DNA of 64,000 nucleotides from Emcibacteraceae bacterium (GCA_021774795.1 JAJFIR010000036.1:124001-188000), one strand, 5' to 3'. Shown: positions 9,007 to 18,787, counted from the first letter of the stretch. Numbers and translations: made by a program. Notes: generated by a model from the letters alone, not told the origin.

Positions 9007-10539
9007 CTATAAATTCAACAACTGATACAATATATAAGCCAGGCCAGTGCCGATCAAGCCACCGATTATACCATACATGAACAGCTTAAGTGAACTTCTG
9101 CGTTTCGAAGCGTCATTTTGTAATTCGCGAGCTTGGTGCATAAATTCTTCCAGATCCTCAACGATTTGGGGGAACCTTGACAGCATTTCAAGAGATGTTT
9201 TTGTTACATCCTTTATAATTGCGATAGGACTTAAATTTTCTTTTACCCATGTTTCAATAACAGGGCGTGAGACTTCCCACATATTAATGTCGGGATTTAG
9301 GTTAAGAGCGACCCCTTCCGCTGTAACCATGGTTTTTTGAAGCAATATCAGCTGTGGCTGAGTTTGCATATTAAATTTACTGGTGGTTTCAAAAAGCTGT
9401 CCCAATAGCTTACCGGCGGATATCTCGCTTAGTGGTTTACCAACAACTGGCTCGCCGATGGCCCGAATTGCTTGCTTGAAATTGACATAATCCTGGTCCT
9501 TCGGCACATAACCCATGTCAAAGTGGGCCTTGGCGATACGGTCATAGTCCTGATTTGCGAAGCCAAAAAGAATATCAGCCAGAGCGCGTCTGGTCCTTAT
9601 GTCAATTCTGCCCATTATGCCAAAATCTATGGCCGTGACCTTATTATTTTCGCAAGCAAATAGGTTTCCTTGGTGAAGGTCCGCGTGAAAATATCCGTCG
9701 TTGAGCGCTTGACCAAGGAATCCCTGGACCAAATTTTCAGCAAGCTTACAAGGATCAAGCCCCGCATCGATCATCTCATCGCGGTTTTTAAAAGAGATGC
9801 CGTTAACCCAGTTTGTGGTCAAAACTTGACGACTGGTTCGGTCCCAATCAACGTCAGGCACATCATAATGTGGATTATTTTTGGTGTTTTGCTTTAATTC
9901 CGCCGCCGCCGCCGCTTCGAGCCGCAGATCCATTTCGAGAGCAATAACCTCCGCGATGGTTTCAACAACTTTAGTGGGCCTCAGCCTGCGCGCTTCGCTT
10001 GAAAAAAGCTCTACCACTTTGGCTAGCCATAAAAACGCTTCCAAATCTTGTGCAAATGCCTTGGCTATTCCCGGTCGAAGTACCTTTACGGCAACTTTCT
10101 TGCCTTGGAGGGTTTTTGCCATATGGACTTGTGCGATGGACGCCGCCGCGATCGGTTCATCATTAAATTCCAAAAACAATGCTTCTATTGGCGCACCTAA
10201 ATCTTCAACAATAATTTTCTTTGCTTTTTCACAATCAAATGGCGGCACCTGGTCCTGTAGTTTTAATAAATCAAACGCAACTTCGGGGCCAATAATATCC
10301 GGCCGGGTTGCGAGGGCTTGGCCAATTTTAATGAAGCTTGGGCCTAAATCCTGCAATGCAATGACCAGCCGTGTTTCAGGCACGCTTTCAACGTCAAATT
10401 TAATGTTAAATTTTTTAAGCTTCTCTAACGCTTTAGTTTGCTCGCCAAAAAGTTCGAGCAAATCCATCAATGCGTTATGTTTGGAGAGCGTAAAACCAAC
10501 TTTAACAATGCGGCTAATATGAAAGACCCATTTAAACAT
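9007..10539 (-). CDS. ubiB: UbiB-type atypical kinase of ubiquinone biosynthesis
   Basis: ADCK/ABC1-family protein needed for ubiquinone synthesis, thought to act as an ATPase on membrane lipid precursors. 510 residues. The defining KxGQ motif appears as IKIGQALATRPD near residue 75 and the alanine-rich nucleotide loop as AAASIAQVH. HADLHQGNLF and AIDFGIMG are the kinase-like metal-binding motifs. One or two C-terminal transmembrane helices (about 487-508) anchor it. It follows ubiE by 3 bases, as in many proteobacteria, so the two form one unit. The ATG is 12 residues before the helical KxGQ-containing region begins to look conserved. Confidence 0.95.
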   Translation of the reverse strand: MFKWVFHISRIVKVGFTLSKHNALMDLLELFGEQTKALEKLKKFNIKFDVESVPETRLVIALQDLGPSFIKIGQALATRPDIIGPEVAFDLLKLQDQVPPFDCEKAKKIIVEDLGAPIEALFLEFNDEPIAAASIAQVHMAKTLQGKKVAVKVLRPGIAKAFAQDLEAFLWLAKVVELFSSEARRLRPTKVVETIAEVIALEMDLRLEAAAAAELKQNTKNNPHYDVPDVDWDRTSRQVLTTNWVNGISFKNRDEMIDAGLDPCKLAENLVQGFLGQALNDGYFHADLHQGNLFACENNKVTAIDFGIMGRIDIRTRRALADILFGFANQDYDRIAKAHFDMGYVPKDQDYVNFKQAIRAIGEPVVGKPLSEISAGKLLGQLFETTSKFNMQTQPQLILLQKTMVTAEGVALNLNPDINMWEVSRPVIETWVKENLSPIAIIKDVTKTSLEMLSRFPQIVEDLEEFMHQARELQNDASKRRSSLKLFMYGIIGGLIGTGLAYILYQLLNL

Positions 10540-10542
10540 TGG

Positions 10543-11358
10543 TTAAATCCGCCATCCAGAGTGAATAGCAACGATGCCACCAGACAGATTTTTATAGGAT
10601 GTTTTTTGAAACCCTGCTTCGCCGATCATATTTTTAAATTTTTCCTGAGAAGGAAATTTCCGGATGCTTTCAACCAGATATTGGTAACTATCTTTATCGC
10701 CTGTGATCATATTGCCAAACTCAGGGATAAAATTAAATGAATATACATCGTAAAGCTTCGCAAGAACGGGTAAGTCCACTTTGCTGAATTCGAGGCATAA
10801 AAACCGCCCTCCCGGTTTTAATACCCGGTACGCCTCTTTTAAGGCAATATCGATATGAGTGACGTTACGAATTCCAAACGCGATCGTGTAGGCATCAACG
10901 GAACGGTCCGGTAACGGGAGCATTTCCGCATTACCCGTAACCCAGTCAATAGGATCAAATATTCCCTGGTCGATTGCGCGGTTGCGCCCGGCGCTGAGCA
11001 TATTGGTATTTATGTCGCAAATGGTTACTTTGGTGACGACATCCTTTTTCGAGACCTTTTTTTTTGCAGCTTTTAGAAACCGAAAAGCAATATCACCGGT
11101 GCCACCCGCGACATCTAAGAGGTGCATTCCGCGCAGCGGGCGAAGGTCTCGGATAAAAGCATTTTTCCACACCCTGTGCAGTCCGCCGCTCATCACATCA
11201 TTCATAATGTCGTACTTGTCTGCAACACTATCGAAAACGCCACCAACCAGAGATTGCTTTTCTTCTTCTTTTACTGTCGAGAAACCGAAATGGGTGGTCC
11301 TGTCAGTTTTTATATTTTCTTTATTTGTCATATTGCGGAACATAGCGCAGTGTTGCAT
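10543..11358 (-). CDS. ubiE: Ubiquinone/menaquinone biosynthesis C-methyltransferase
   Basis: SAM-dependent C-methylation of the demethylated benzoquinol ring in ubiquinone synthesis. Up to 271 residues. Motifs: FGFSTV near the N-terminus, [22 protein letters not shown] (family signature, trimmed here to its start and end: VFDSVA...GLHR), the SAM loop [22 protein letters not shown] and the C-terminal [11 protein letters not shown]. The start could be 11358, 11343 or 11331; 11358 has a weak GGA upstream, the others none. Divergent from mutM with 34 bases between the starts. Confidence 0.95.
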   Translation of the reverse strand: MQHCAMFRNMTNKENIKTDRTTHFGFSTVKEEEKQSLVGGVFDSVADKYDIMNDVMSGGLHRVWKNAFIRDLRPLRGMHLLDVAGGTGDIAFRFLKAAKKKVSKKDVVTKVTICDINTNMLSAGRNRAIDQGIFDPIDWVTGNAEMLPLPDRSVDAYTIAFGIRNVTHIDIALKEAYRVLKPGGRFLCLEFSKVDLPVLAKLYDVYSFNFIPEFGNMITGDKDSYQYLVESIRKFPSQEKFKNMIGEAGFQKTSYKNLSGGIVAIHSGWRI

Positions 11359-11392
11359 GCTGTTCCAGAAAAATAACCGAGTTTGATATTAA

Positions 11393-12223
11393 ATGCCCGA
11401 ATTACCAGAAGTTGAAACAACCCGTAGAGGATTAGTACCAATCTTTGAAAAAAGGAAGATTGCCAAGGTCATTAAACGAAGAGATAAAATCCGCATTCCT
11501 ATACCGAAAGATTTTGAAAAGAGGATAGAAGGTCAAAGGGTTATAAGCATAAAAAGGCGTGCTAAATATTTGCAAATATTTTTAGGCAGTGATGATGTTA
11601 TTATTTGTCATTTGGGGATGTCCGGGAAATTTATCATCAGGAAAAAAGACGATCAAGATTTCGAAAAACATGACCATGTGATTTTTGAAACAGACAATGG
11701 GGATATGGCTATATATAACGACCCACGCAGATTTGGTGTGATTACTATATGCAAAGGGGACGAACTTGAAAATCACAAATTGTTCAAAGACGTGGCCGTG
11801 GAACCGCTGGGCAATGAATTTAATGGGGAATATTTGCTTAAAAAAATAAAGTCGCGAAAGGCGCCAATTAAAACGACGTTGCTCGATCAAAAAGTTGTTG
11901 CCGGGCTTGGTAATATTTATGTATGCGAAGCTCTTAACTTATCGAAAATATCCCCACTTAGAATTGCGAGTTCATTGACGCCTGATGAAATCGAAAAATT
12001 GGTACCTATTATAAGGGGGGTATTAAATAGAGCGATAGAGGCGGGTGGTTCAAGCTTAAAGGACTTTGCCAAGGTGGATGGTGAGCTTGGTTACTTTCAG
12101 CATCAGTTTGTAACATATGGCCGTGAAGGCGAAGGATGTAAAAATGAAAATTGTCTGGGGACCATTCTTAGAATGACACAATCAGGCAGATCGACATTTT
12201 ATTGCTCAAGCTGTCAAAATTAG
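11393..12223 (+). CDS. mutM: Formamidopyrimidine-DNA glycosylase
   Basis: Bifunctional glycosylase/AP lyase that removes 8-oxoguanine and formamidopyrimidines. 276 residues. The mature N-terminus PELPEVETTRRG has the catalytic Pro and Glu. HLGMSGKF and the H2TH region (LDQKVVAGLGNIYVCEAL) follow. The C-terminal zinc finger shows CKNENC and, later, CSSC. The mutM-ubiE divergent pair is a usual alphaproteobacterial arrangement. Confidence 0.97.
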   Translation: MPELPEVETTRRGLVPIFEKRKIAKVIKRRDKIRIPIPKDFEKRIEGQRVISIKRRAKYLQIFLGSDDVIICHLGMSGKFIIRKKDDQDFEKHDHVIFETDNGDMAIYNDPRRFGVITICKGDELENHKLFKDVAVEPLGNEFNGEYLLKKIKSRKAPIKTTLLDQKVVAGLGNIYVCEALNLSKISPLRIASSLTPDEIEKLVPIIRGVLNRAIEAGGSSLKDFAKVDGELGYFQHQFVTYGREGEGCKNENCLGTILRMTQSGRSTFYCSSCQN

Positions 12224-12238
12224 GTAGATTAGGTAAGT

Positions 12239-12676
12239 ATGAAGCGGATAAAAATGAATAATTTTATAACAAGAAAGCATCTCTTTTTGTTATCTATTTT
12301 GGCGTGTGGTCTGGCTTTCCCTGCTGGCGTTGCTCAAGAACGCAACCGCGACATGTTGATGGACTTGGACATTCCACTAATGGCCGGCCTGATTGAAAAT
12401 ACTGACGAAGCGATGGTATTTGATAGCCCGGACGGCCGTATTATAAATGCAGAAGCGCAAGGACAAATTACCGCCATTAAAACATTTGAATATTACCGTT
12501 CGGTTTTACCCTCATTGGGTTGGAATATTAACAAAGATAAGCAAAATGGTATGACCTGCGAAGAACCGGCACAATATTGTATAGAAGCAACCCGAGATCA
12601 AGAAAGCTTGCTTTTGCAGTTTAACGTGAATAACGGCACATCGAAGATCAGTTATTCTCTCTTCCCTAATTCGTAA
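12239..12676 (+). CDS. Secreted protein of unknown function
   Basis: 145 residues with a positively charged start, a hydrophobic stretch ([17 protein letters not shown]) and a likely cleavage after AGVAQ near residue 32, so an exported protein. The mature part has [13 protein letters not shown], a pattern I associate with small periplasmic proteins of uncertain role, and two cysteines (TCEEPAQYC) that could form a disulfide. No known catalytic motif. It lies 15 bases after mutM and 17 before the enoyl-CoA hydratase, in the same direction; this neighbourhood recurs in alphaproteobacteria. Starts at 12239 or at the second ATG five codons in. Confidence 0.75.
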   Translation: MKRIKMNNFITRKHLFLLSILACGLAFPAGVAQERNRDMLMDLDIPLMAGLIENTDEAMVFDSPDGRIINAEAQGQITAIKTFEYYRSVLPSLGWNINKDKQNGMTCEEPAQYCIEATRDQESLLLQFNVNNGTSKISYSLFPNS

Positions 12677-12693
12677 ATAAGGATATTTCAAAA

Positions 12694-13470
12694 ATGGCAT
12701 ACGAAACCATACTGACGGAACGAAAAGACAAAGTCGCCTTGATCACGTTAAACCGGCCAGAGGCACTTAACGCTTTTAATAATTTATTGATGGAAGAGCT
12801 AACAGACGCCTTAACCAAATTTGAAAGAGAAGAAAATATTCACGTTATTGTCATTACGGGCAGTGATAAGGCGTTTGCCGCCGGTGCTGATATAAGTGAA
12901 ATGAAATCCAAAAATTATATGGATGTCTATAAGGAAGATTTTATAACGGCAAATTGGGAGAAGGCGGCCAAATGTCGAAAGCCCGTTATCGCGGCTGTTT
13001 CGGGTTATGCATTAGGCGGAGGATGCGAGCTGGCCATGATGTGCGACCTGATCATTGCTTCCGACACAGCGAAATTTGGACAGCCCGAAATAAAATTGGG
13101 CGTGATGCCTGGGGCTGGCGGAACGCAGCGCTTAACAAAATTTGTTGGTAAATCAAAGGCGATGGAGATGATTTTAACAGGACGTCTCATGGATGCGGCG
13201 GAGGCTGAGCGCAGTGGCTTGGTCAGCCGTGTTGTGCCGCCGGAAGACTTGATAAAGGATGCTTTGGAAACGGCAAAAACTATCGCGGGGATGTCACTGC
13301 CGGCGGTAATGATGGCCAAAGAAGCCGTTAACAACGCATACGAAACATCGATGAACGACGGAGTACGATTCGAACGAAGATTATTTCATTCAATGTTTGC
13401 TTTAGAAGATCAGAAAGAAGGGATGTCCGCCTTCGTAGAAAAGCGTAAGGCTGATTTTAAGCACAAATAA
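12694..13470 (+). CDS. Enoyl-CoA hydratase/isomerase (crotonase family)
   Basis: Hydrates trans-2-enoyl-CoA in fatty-acid or amino-acid breakdown. 258 residues, normal for ECH. Oxyanion-hole segments [11 protein letters not shown] and [16 protein letters not shown] are clear. Both catalytic glutamates have counterparts: Glu in [18 protein letters not shown] and the earlier one in [16 protein letters not shown] spacing matches short-chain enoyl-CoA hydratase. GATG start with AAGGAT upstream. A dedicated pathway cannot be assigned because no other beta-oxidation gene is near. Confidence 0.93.
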   Translation: MAYETILTERKDKVALITLNRPEALNAFNNLLMEELTDALTKFEREENIHVIVITGSDKAFAAGADISEMKSKNYMDVYKEDFITANWEKAAKCRKPVIAAVSGYALGGGCELAMMCDLIIASDTAKFGQPEIKLGVMPGAGGTQRLTKFVGKSKAMEMILTGRLMDAAEAERSGLVSRVVPPEDLIKDALETAKTIAGMSLPAVMMAKEAVNNAYETSMNDGVRFERRLFHSMFALEDQKEGMSAFVEKRKADFKHK

Positions 13471-13532
13471 GTCTAAATAGCTTTGGAATGCGGATTAATT
13501 GACCCTTTTAGCCATATTTGGCGAAAAGCTTG

Positions 13533-13561
13533 TTGACCAATCACGGTGTCATGTTTATAAG
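13533..13561 (+). promoter_or_regulatory. Sigma70-type promoter for rpsT
   Basis: TTGACC at 13533-13538 and TATAAG at 13556-13561 are separated by 17 bases, a near-consensus layout. It sits 118 bases before the rpsT ATG and after the end of the enoyl-CoA hydratase gene, so the transcript would carry a leader of about 110 bases. Confidence 0.55.
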
Positions 13562-13679
13562 CCACAAGCTAAATAAGACATTAAAAGAATTTGAGGTCAC
13601 TGATTCTCCTGCCGGACTAAGGATTTAGATATTCACGGCAGTATTGAGACAAGCCTCTAACAAGGATTAAGGTTATCTG

Positions 13680-13943
13680 ATGGCTAATACATTACAAGCT
13701 AAGAAAAGAGTACGCCGTAACGCAAATCGTGAATTAGTCAATAAAGCACGTCGCAGTCGTATTCGTACATATGTTAAAAAAGTTGAACTTGCTTTGGAAG
13801 CAGGAAATGCTGATGAAGCGAAAGTCGCATTGAAAGAAGCACAACCAGAATTAATGCGTGGTGTGACCAAAGGCGTTCTTCATAAGAAAACAGCGTCAAG
13901 AAAAGTTTCCAGATTAGCGAAACGCGTAAAAGCACTTTCGTGA
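13680..13943 (+). CDS. rpsT: 30S ribosomal protein S20
   Basis: Small basic helical protein (87 residues) that binds 16S rRNA in the body of the 30S subunit. Identity is clear from [50 protein letters not shown]. rpsT upstream of dnaA is a conserved alphaproteobacterial neighbourhood. A strong terminator follows about 90 bases downstream, so it is probably its own transcript. Confidence 0.98.
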   Translation: MANTLQAKKRVRRNANRELVNKARRSRIRTYVKKVELALEAGNADEAKVALKEAQPELMRGVTKGVLHKKTASRKVSRLAKRVKALS

Positions 13944-14034
13944 CAATTTTGAAATTCACTTATTTCGAGTCGCAATAGGGTATGCCGCGATTCGCCTAAA
14001 CTGTGGGTAAAATTAGTCGGAAAAATAGGTAAAA

Positions 14035-14065
14035 AAGCTGAGCCGGAACTGGTTCAGCTTTTTTT
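14035..14065 (+). terminator. Intrinsic terminator of rpsT
   Basis: A 10-bp stem (AAGCTGAGCC pairing with GGTTCAGCTT, one G-T pair) around the loop GGAACT, followed by an uninterrupted run of seven T (14059-14065). Placed 92 bases after the rpsT stop on the same strand. Confidence 0.85.
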
Positions 14066-14137
14066 GGGCAGTTCAAATCAGAGATTCTCTAAATGTTCTT
14101 TTTTGATAAAATTTGAATTAATTAAAAAAAAATACTT

Positions 14138-14155
14138 CATACTACATCTAGTATG
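14138..14155. repeat. Inverted repeat upstream of the rhodanese-dnaA pair
   Basis: CATACTA CATC TAGTATG: perfect 7-bp arms around 4 bases, about 220 bases before the rhodanese ATG. No T-run, so more like an operator than a terminator. Which protein binds it cannot be told. Confidence 0.4.
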
Positions 14156-14375
14156 ATCACCCCAAGTCAAGACATATGATGGTATTTTATTTTATTTTTT
14201 TACCAACACTCTTGTTGCCAGATGCCTCGATGATGGGTAGGTTAATTGCAGAAGAATTTATGAACATCAATAAAATAACTTACCTGTGAACGTCGTTTTG
14301 CAGTCCAAAATTTTTATGCTTTTTAGAAGTTCTTTTAAAGTTAGATAAATTAAATATTTTGAGGGAATATTTACG

Positions 14376-14795
14376 ATGTCAGGTCTGTATGAAGGGGATA
14401 TTACGCCCCAAGAAGCATGGAATTTACTTAGCGAAGAAGAAAAAGCCGTACTGGTTGATGTGCGCACTTTAGCGGAGTGGAAATGTGTCGGTATTACAAA
14501 TTTATCAGAAATTTCCAAGGATAATATTTTTATAGAGTGGGTTAGTTTTCCTGACAGTATTCCAAACGTGAATTTCATTAAAGAACTGGCGGAAGCTGTG
14601 CCTGATAAAGAAACGCCAATTTATTTTCTTTGCAGAACAGGTGCGCGCTCCGTAGGGGCCGCCACTGCGGCTACCGATGCGGGGTACGAGCATTGTTATA
14701 ATATACTTGAAGGATTTGAGGGCGGTCCAGACGAAGAAGGGCATCGTGGAAGATTAACGGGGTGGCAAGGGCGGAAATTACCGTGGAAGCATTAA
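14376..14795 (+). CDS. Rhodanese-domain protein
   Basis: Single-domain sulfurtransferase-like protein of 139 residues. LVDVRTLAEW is the rhodanese N-terminal mark and FLCRTGARS is the active-site loop with Cys86. The loop is six residues long, as in sulfur-specific rhodaneses. The tail (GRLTGWQGRKLPW) resembles the rhodaneses found next to dnaA in several alphaproteobacteria. Shine-Dalgarno GAGGGA lies 8 bases upstream of the ATG. Its stop is 4 bases before the dnaA start, so the two are likely co-transcribed, which places dnaA expression under the promoter of this gene. Confidence 0.88.
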   Translation: MSGLYEGDITPQEAWNLLSEEEKAVLVDVRTLAEWKCVGITNLSEISKDNIFIEWVSFPDSIPNVNFIKELAEAVPDKETPIYFLCRTGARSVGAATAATDAGYEHCYNILEGFEGGPDEEGHRGRLTGWQGRKLPWKH

Positions 14796-14799
14796 ATAG

Positions 14800-16227
14800 A
14801 TGATAAGTAAGCTGGGTCAAAATACCAAAGGGGACATCGCGATAACAGACACGATCGATATGCAATGGAGCAATGTTCTTGACCATTTGCGGGCGGAGTT
14901 TGATGAGAACACCTTTAAAAGCTGGTTTAAACCACTTGCATTAATCAATGTTGAAGAGGGGCGGGCAATTATTGCAGCACCAACCCGGTTTATGCGTAAC
15001 TGGCTTATGTCAAATTTTTCTGACCGTATTAAAGGGGCGTGGAAAAAAGCGAGTGACGATGTACACGATATTGAGATTATTGTTCTTGCGGGCTTCCAAG
15101 GATCTGAAAAAGAAATCAATAGCGGTAGTAGTAAAAAAAGCAAAGATACCATCTCTAAAAATAGTTCCAATGAACAAATCAGGATAATCAGCGATAATGA
15201 ATTTGGGGCACCGCTGGATCCACGATTTACATTTGATAGTTTTGTCGTTGGAAAATCGAACGAGCTTGCTTACGCGGCGGCAAGGCGGGTTGCAGAAAAT
15301 AAGGACGTTAATTTTAATCCGCTATTTCTGCATGGTGGTGTAGGACTTGGTAAAACACATTTGATGCATGCAATTGCGTGGGCAAACAGACAATTTTTCC
15401 CGGAAAGAAAAGTTGTTTATCTTTCTGCCGAGCAATTTATGTATCAATTCATTACGTCAATTCGCTATAAAGACACGATGTCTTTCAAGAAGAAGTTCCG
15501 GAATGTGGATTTGTTGATGATTGATGATTTACAGTTTATTGCCAATAAAAACTCTACGCAGGAAGAATTTTTTCACACTTTCAATGCCCTGATTGACCAT
15601 CACCGTCAGGTTATTTTATCAGCGGACCGTTCACCTTCTAATTTGGATGGTGTTGAAGAGCGTATTAGGTCAAGATTGGGTTGGGGGTTGGTCGCGGACA
15701 TTCATCCAACAGATTATGAGCTTCGTCTTGGTATATTACAGCAAAAGGCTAATGGCGTACCGGAAGTGGAAATTCAAAGTGAGGTGCTGGAGTTTCTAGC
15801 ACATCGGATCAGCTCCAATGTCAGAGAGCTGGAAGGGGCGTTTAATCGGATGGTGGCCCATTCAACGTTAATCGGCCGGCCTATCACGCTTGATATGACA
15901 CAGGAAGTTCTTCAGGATTTATTGAGGGCTAATGACCGCAGAGTTACGGTTGATGAAATTCAACGTCAGGTAGCGGACTATTATAATATTAAACTTTCGG
16001 ATTTGCTATCCGCCAGAAGAGCTCGACAAGTGGCAAGGCCGAGGCAGGTGGCGATGTATTTATGCAAGCAAATGACGTCGAAGTCTTTGCCTTCGATTGG
16101 CCGAAAGTTTGGCGGTCGGGATCATACGACGGTGATGCATGCGGTAAAGCGCATAGAAGAATTACGTCAAACAGATAGCGTATTAGAAGACGACATTAAG
16201 CATCTCGAACGGATGTTCAGTACCTAA
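14800..16227 (+). CDS. dnaA: Chromosomal replication initiator protein DnaA
   Basis: AAA+ initiator that binds DnaA boxes and opens the origin. 475 residues. Domain I about 1-95 (WSNVLDHLRAEF, FKSWFKPL), a short low-complexity linker at 100-130, domain III with Walker A GGVGLGKTH at about 179-187 and Walker B LLMIDDLQFI at 238-247, and domain IV ending with the DNA-binding signature GGRDHTTVMHAVKRI. Start chosen at 14800, 4 bases after the rhodanese stop; there is no good ribosome-binding site, so it probably depends on coupling to the upstream gene. Confidence 0.97.
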   Translation: MISKLGQNTKGDIAITDTIDMQWSNVLDHLRAEFDENTFKSWFKPLALINVEEGRAIIAAPTRFMRNWLMSNFSDRIKGAWKKASDDVHDIEIIVLAGFQGSEKEINSGSSKKSKDTISKNSSNEQIRIISDNEFGAPLDPRFTFDSFVVGKSNELAYAAARRVAENKDVNFNPLFLHGGVGLGKTHLMHAIAWANRQFFPERKVVYLSAEQFMYQFITSIRYKDTMSFKKKFRNVDLLMIDDLQFIANKNSTQEEFFHTFNALIDHHRQVILSADRSPSNLDGVEERIRSRLGWGLVADIHPTDYELRLGILQQKANGVPEVEIQSEVLEFLAHRISSNVRELEGAFNRMVAHSTLIGRPITLDMTQEVLQDLLRANDRRVTVDEIQRQVADYYNIKLSDLLSARRARQVARPRQVAMYLCKQMTSKSLPSIGRKFGGRDHTTVMHAVKRIEELRQTDSVLEDDIKHLERMFST

Positions 16228-16305
16228 AATTTTTGCTCATCTTTTGCGCTTTTGTCCCCCGGAATAAATATATTGCGACTCGGCAGGAAAGCAGTGAAAA
16301 AGCCA

Positions 16306-16333
16306 TTGACCTGATGGCTCATTATGGTAGTCT
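16306..16333 (+). promoter_or_regulatory. Candidate promoter of dnaN
   Basis: TTGACC at 16306-16311, 16-base spacer, TAGTCT at 16328-16333, in the 194-base gap between dnaA and dnaN, 88 bases before the dnaN ATG. The -35 is good and the -10 is weak. Confidence 0.4.
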
Positions 16334-16421
16334 GGTTTCAATAATATTTAAAAAATATGAATTGGACTTTTACAAGTCCTGGGTCAAATAATCTAGTAAA
16401 TATGAAGCGTGAAATTATCAA

Positions 16422-17543
16422 ATGAAATTGAATATAGAACGAGGCGCCTTACTTAAATCTCTGGGGCATATCCAAAGTGTTGTAGAGCGTCGGAATACTA
16501 TTCCCATTTTATCTAATGTTTTGCTTGAGGGGGAAGACGGCCAGCTCAAATTGGCAGCGACAGATTTGGATATTGCGATCGGTGAAAGTGTCGCCGTCGA
16601 AACAGAGGAAGCAGGGGGCATTACGGCACCTGCCCATACCTTATATGACATCGTTCGCAAATTGCCCGAAGGTTCACAAGTAGAACTTTATTTTGATGTT
16701 GATAGTGGCCGATTATCAATCAGTGCGGGACGTTCAAGGTTTACCCTGGCCTGTTTGCCGCGTGAAGATTTTCCTATCATGTCAGAGGGCGAGTTGCCGT
16801 TCACTTTTAAAGTAACCGGAGTTAATCTTAAAAGATTAATAGATAAAACCCGCTTTGCGGTCTCCACAGAGGAAACACGTTATTACCTTAACGGCATATA
16901 TCTTCACGCTGCCAGTGATGATAATGGTGAAGCTGTGCTTCGTGGGGTTGCAACAGATGGTCATCGGTTGGCACGGTTCGATGTGGACCAGCCTGACGGT
17001 GCGGCGGAAATGCCGGGTATCATCGTGCCCCGTAAGGCCGTGGGGGAGCTCAGGAAACTAATTGACGAATATGAAGGGGATGTTGAAGTCAGTCTTTCCG
17101 ATACAAAAATTCGTTTTGCCTTCGCTGAGATTGTTTTAACGTCAAAATTGATCGACGGCACGTTTCCTGATTATTCCCGCGTAATTCCCGAAGGCAATGA
17201 TAAAAACATGGAAGTGGATAGTAAAATCTTGGCGGAGGCGGTGGACCGTGTGTCGACCATTTCATCTGATAAAACGCGATCTGTAAAATTGGCGATGGAG
17301 GCAGGACTATTAAAACTTTCTGTCAATAGCCCTGAACACGGCACGGCGACAGAAGAGCTTTCGGTAAGTTACGAATCTGACAATATGGAAATAGGATTTA
17401 ATTCTCGTTATCTGCTTGATATTCTTGCACAAGTAGAAGGGGATGTCGCGCAGGTTTCCTTTGCGGATGCTGCGGCCCCGACCATATTAAAAGACTTAAC
17501 GGATGAAGGTGCTCTTTACGTTCTCATGCCGATGAGAGTGTAA
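16422..17543 (+). CDS. dnaN: DNA polymerase III beta subunit (sliding clamp)
   Basis: Ring-shaped processivity clamp for DNA polymerase III and the hub for repair and replication partners. 373 residues with the three repeated clamp domains. Marks: VVERRNTIPILSNVLL near the N-terminus, LACLPREDFP, RGVATDGHRLAR and the C-terminal YVLMPMRV, which forms part of the partner-binding pocket. Second gene of the dnaA-dnaN-recF-gyrB order. Confidence 0.97.
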   Translation: MKLNIERGALLKSLGHIQSVVERRNTIPILSNVLLEGEDGQLKLAATDLDIAIGESVAVETEEAGGITAPAHTLYDIVRKLPEGSQVELYFDVDSGRLSISAGRSRFTLACLPREDFPIMSEGELPFTFKVTGVNLKRLIDKTRFAVSTEETRYYLNGIYLHAASDDNGEAVLRGVATDGHRLARFDVDQPDGAAEMPGIIVPRKAVGELRKLIDEYEGDVEVSLSDTKIRFAFAEIVLTSKLIDGTFPDYSRVIPEGNDKNMEVDSKILAEAVDRVSTISSDKTRSVKLAMEAGLLKLSVNSPEHGTATEELSVSYESDNMEIGFNSRYLLDILAQVEGDVAQVSFADAAAPTILKDLTDEGALYVLMPMRV

Positions 17544-17554
17544 CGGGTATTCGG

Positions 17555-18757
17555 GTGAGCAATTTAGCACATTCTCCTACCAATAAAAGTTTTCGCGGTG
17601 CCTTACCTCTTGGTGAGGCACTCGTGCTTTATGTGGACCGCGTGATGCTTTCCAATTTTAGGTCCTATGAAACTCTTGAGCTGGATGTTGGGGCAAATTC
17701 GGTTGTGCTTACAGGTGCAAATGGTGCTGGAAAAACCAATTTACTTGAAGCTTTATCGTTTTTGTCGCCGGGTCGCGGTTTGAGGCGTACTAAGCTTTCA
17801 GAAGTAAATAAAATAGGCTCTCTAAATACCTGGGCGGTTTCGGGGCGCCTGATGACGCCAAGTGGGCTTCGCCAATTAGGTAGCGGCTTAGTTCCTCGTC
17901 ATGAGCTCAATACTGAAACATCACCGGACCGAAGGTTGTGCAGAGTAGATGGCGAAAATTTGTCAAGCCCGGCGGGGTTTGGAGAAATTTTGCAAGTGGC
18001 GTGGCTTACGCCGCAAATGGATCGTCTATTTATCGACGGTTTATCGGGGCGTCGAAGATTTCTGGACAGGCTGGTTGCTGCTTATCATCCCAGTCACTCA
18101 CGGGAAGTAAACGCATATGAACGGGTAATGCGGGAGCGAGCACGGCTTCTTTATGAAGGTAACGCAGACCCGGTTTGGCTTACTAGCCTTGAAGGACGGA
18201 TGGCAGAACATGGTGTGGCTGTCGCGGCGGCGCGACTTGACGCTATAGATAAATTGACACGCGCTATTTTAGAGAGCCAGTCGGCTTTTCCGAGTGCGGT
18301 TCTTTCTCTCGGCGGTGAACTGGAAGAGCATCTTTTGAACCGGCCTGCTTTAGAGGTTGAAAGCAGTTTTTGTGAAAGACTGCACAGGGCCAGAGCGTAT
18401 GACGCAAAATTCGGAAGAACATCCATAGGGCCTCATAAGACAGATTTATTGGTTCGCCATACCGCAAAGGATATGCCGGCGGAGCTTTGTTCGACGGGAG
18501 AGCAAAAGGCCTTGTTAATTGGAATAACCCTTGCCAGCACCCGATTAAACGCAAATCAATTTGGTGCCCCGCCGTTGCTTTTATTGGATGAAATTGCGGC
18601 GCACCTTGATGAGGAAAGACGCGGATCTTTGTTTGAGGAACTTGGTGATATTGGGTCACAGGTGTGGCTGACCGGAACCGATAAATCGTTGTTTGATATG
18701 ATGGGGAAACGAGCAAGATTTTTTCATTTTGAAGATGGTATAATACAAGAAGATTAG
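17555..18757 (+). CDS. recF: DNA replication and repair protein RecF
   Basis: SMC-like ATPase that helps load RecA at single-strand gaps. 400 residues. VDRVMLSNFRSYETLEL is the N-terminal RecF mark, Walker A is GANGAGKTNLLEAL, the signature region reads STGEQKALLIG and Walker B is LLLLDEIAAHLDE. Starts with GTG at 17555, 11 bases after dnaN; an internal GTG at about codon 28 would give a shorter protein beginning nearer the conserved core, so the start is uncertain. Confidence 0.95.
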   Translation: MSNLAHSPTNKSFRGALPLGEALVLYVDRVMLSNFRSYETLELDVGANSVVLTGANGAGKTNLLEALSFLSPGRGLRRTKLSEVNKIGSLNTWAVSGRLMTPSGLRQLGSGLVPRHELNTETSPDRRLCRVDGENLSSPAGFGEILQVAWLTPQMDRLFIDGLSGRRRFLDRLVAAYHPSHSREVNAYERVMRERARLLYEGNADPVWLTSLEGRMAEHGVAVAAARLDAIDKLTRAILESQSAFPSAVLSLGGELEEHLLNRPALEVESSFCERLHRARAYDAKFGRTSIGPHKTDLLVRHTAKDMPAELCSTGEQKALLIGITLASTRLNANQFGAPPLLLLDEIAAHLDEERRGSLFEELGDIGSQVWLTGTDKSLFDMMGKRARFFHFEDGIIQED

Positions 18758-18761
18758 TAAG

Positions 18762-18785
18762 AAGCCCGCTATAATGGCGGGGCTT
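18762..18785 (+). promoter_or_regulatory. Hairpin between recF and gyrB
   Basis: AAGCCCGC and GCGGGGCTT pair with one bulged G around a loop containing TATAAT. No T-run follows, so it is a weak terminator at best; it may be a leader or stability hairpin for gyrB, whose AAAGGA ribosome-binding site follows. Confidence 0.35.
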
Positions 18786-18787
18786 GA

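Larger units (their letters stand above)
13944..14375. other. Noncoding gap between rpsT and the rhodanese-dnaA pair
   Basis: A 432-base AT-rich stretch. It holds the rpsT terminator (14035-14065), one near-DnaA box (TGTGGGTAA at 14002-14010, one mismatch to TGTGGATAA), an inverted repeat at 14138-14155 and long A and T tracts. No reading frame in it looks like a gene. Promoters for the dnaA unit should lie in its right half. It does not have the cluster of DnaA boxes expected of an origin. Confidence 0.7.

Noticed and set aside
9881-10522. 213-codon plus-strand reading frame over ubiB
   Set aside because: Ser/Ala/Thr-rich antisense shadow of the ubiB frame; no homology-like motif.
13944-14375. 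Replication origin next to dnaA
   Set aside because: Only one near-match to a DnaA box was seen, with no cluster and no DUE-like repeat set. In alphaproteobacteria the origin is commonly near hemE and not at dnaA.
18739-18775. TATAAT hexamers before gyrB as a promoter
   Set aside because: Two TATAAT hexamers occur but neither has a -35 element at a proper distance.
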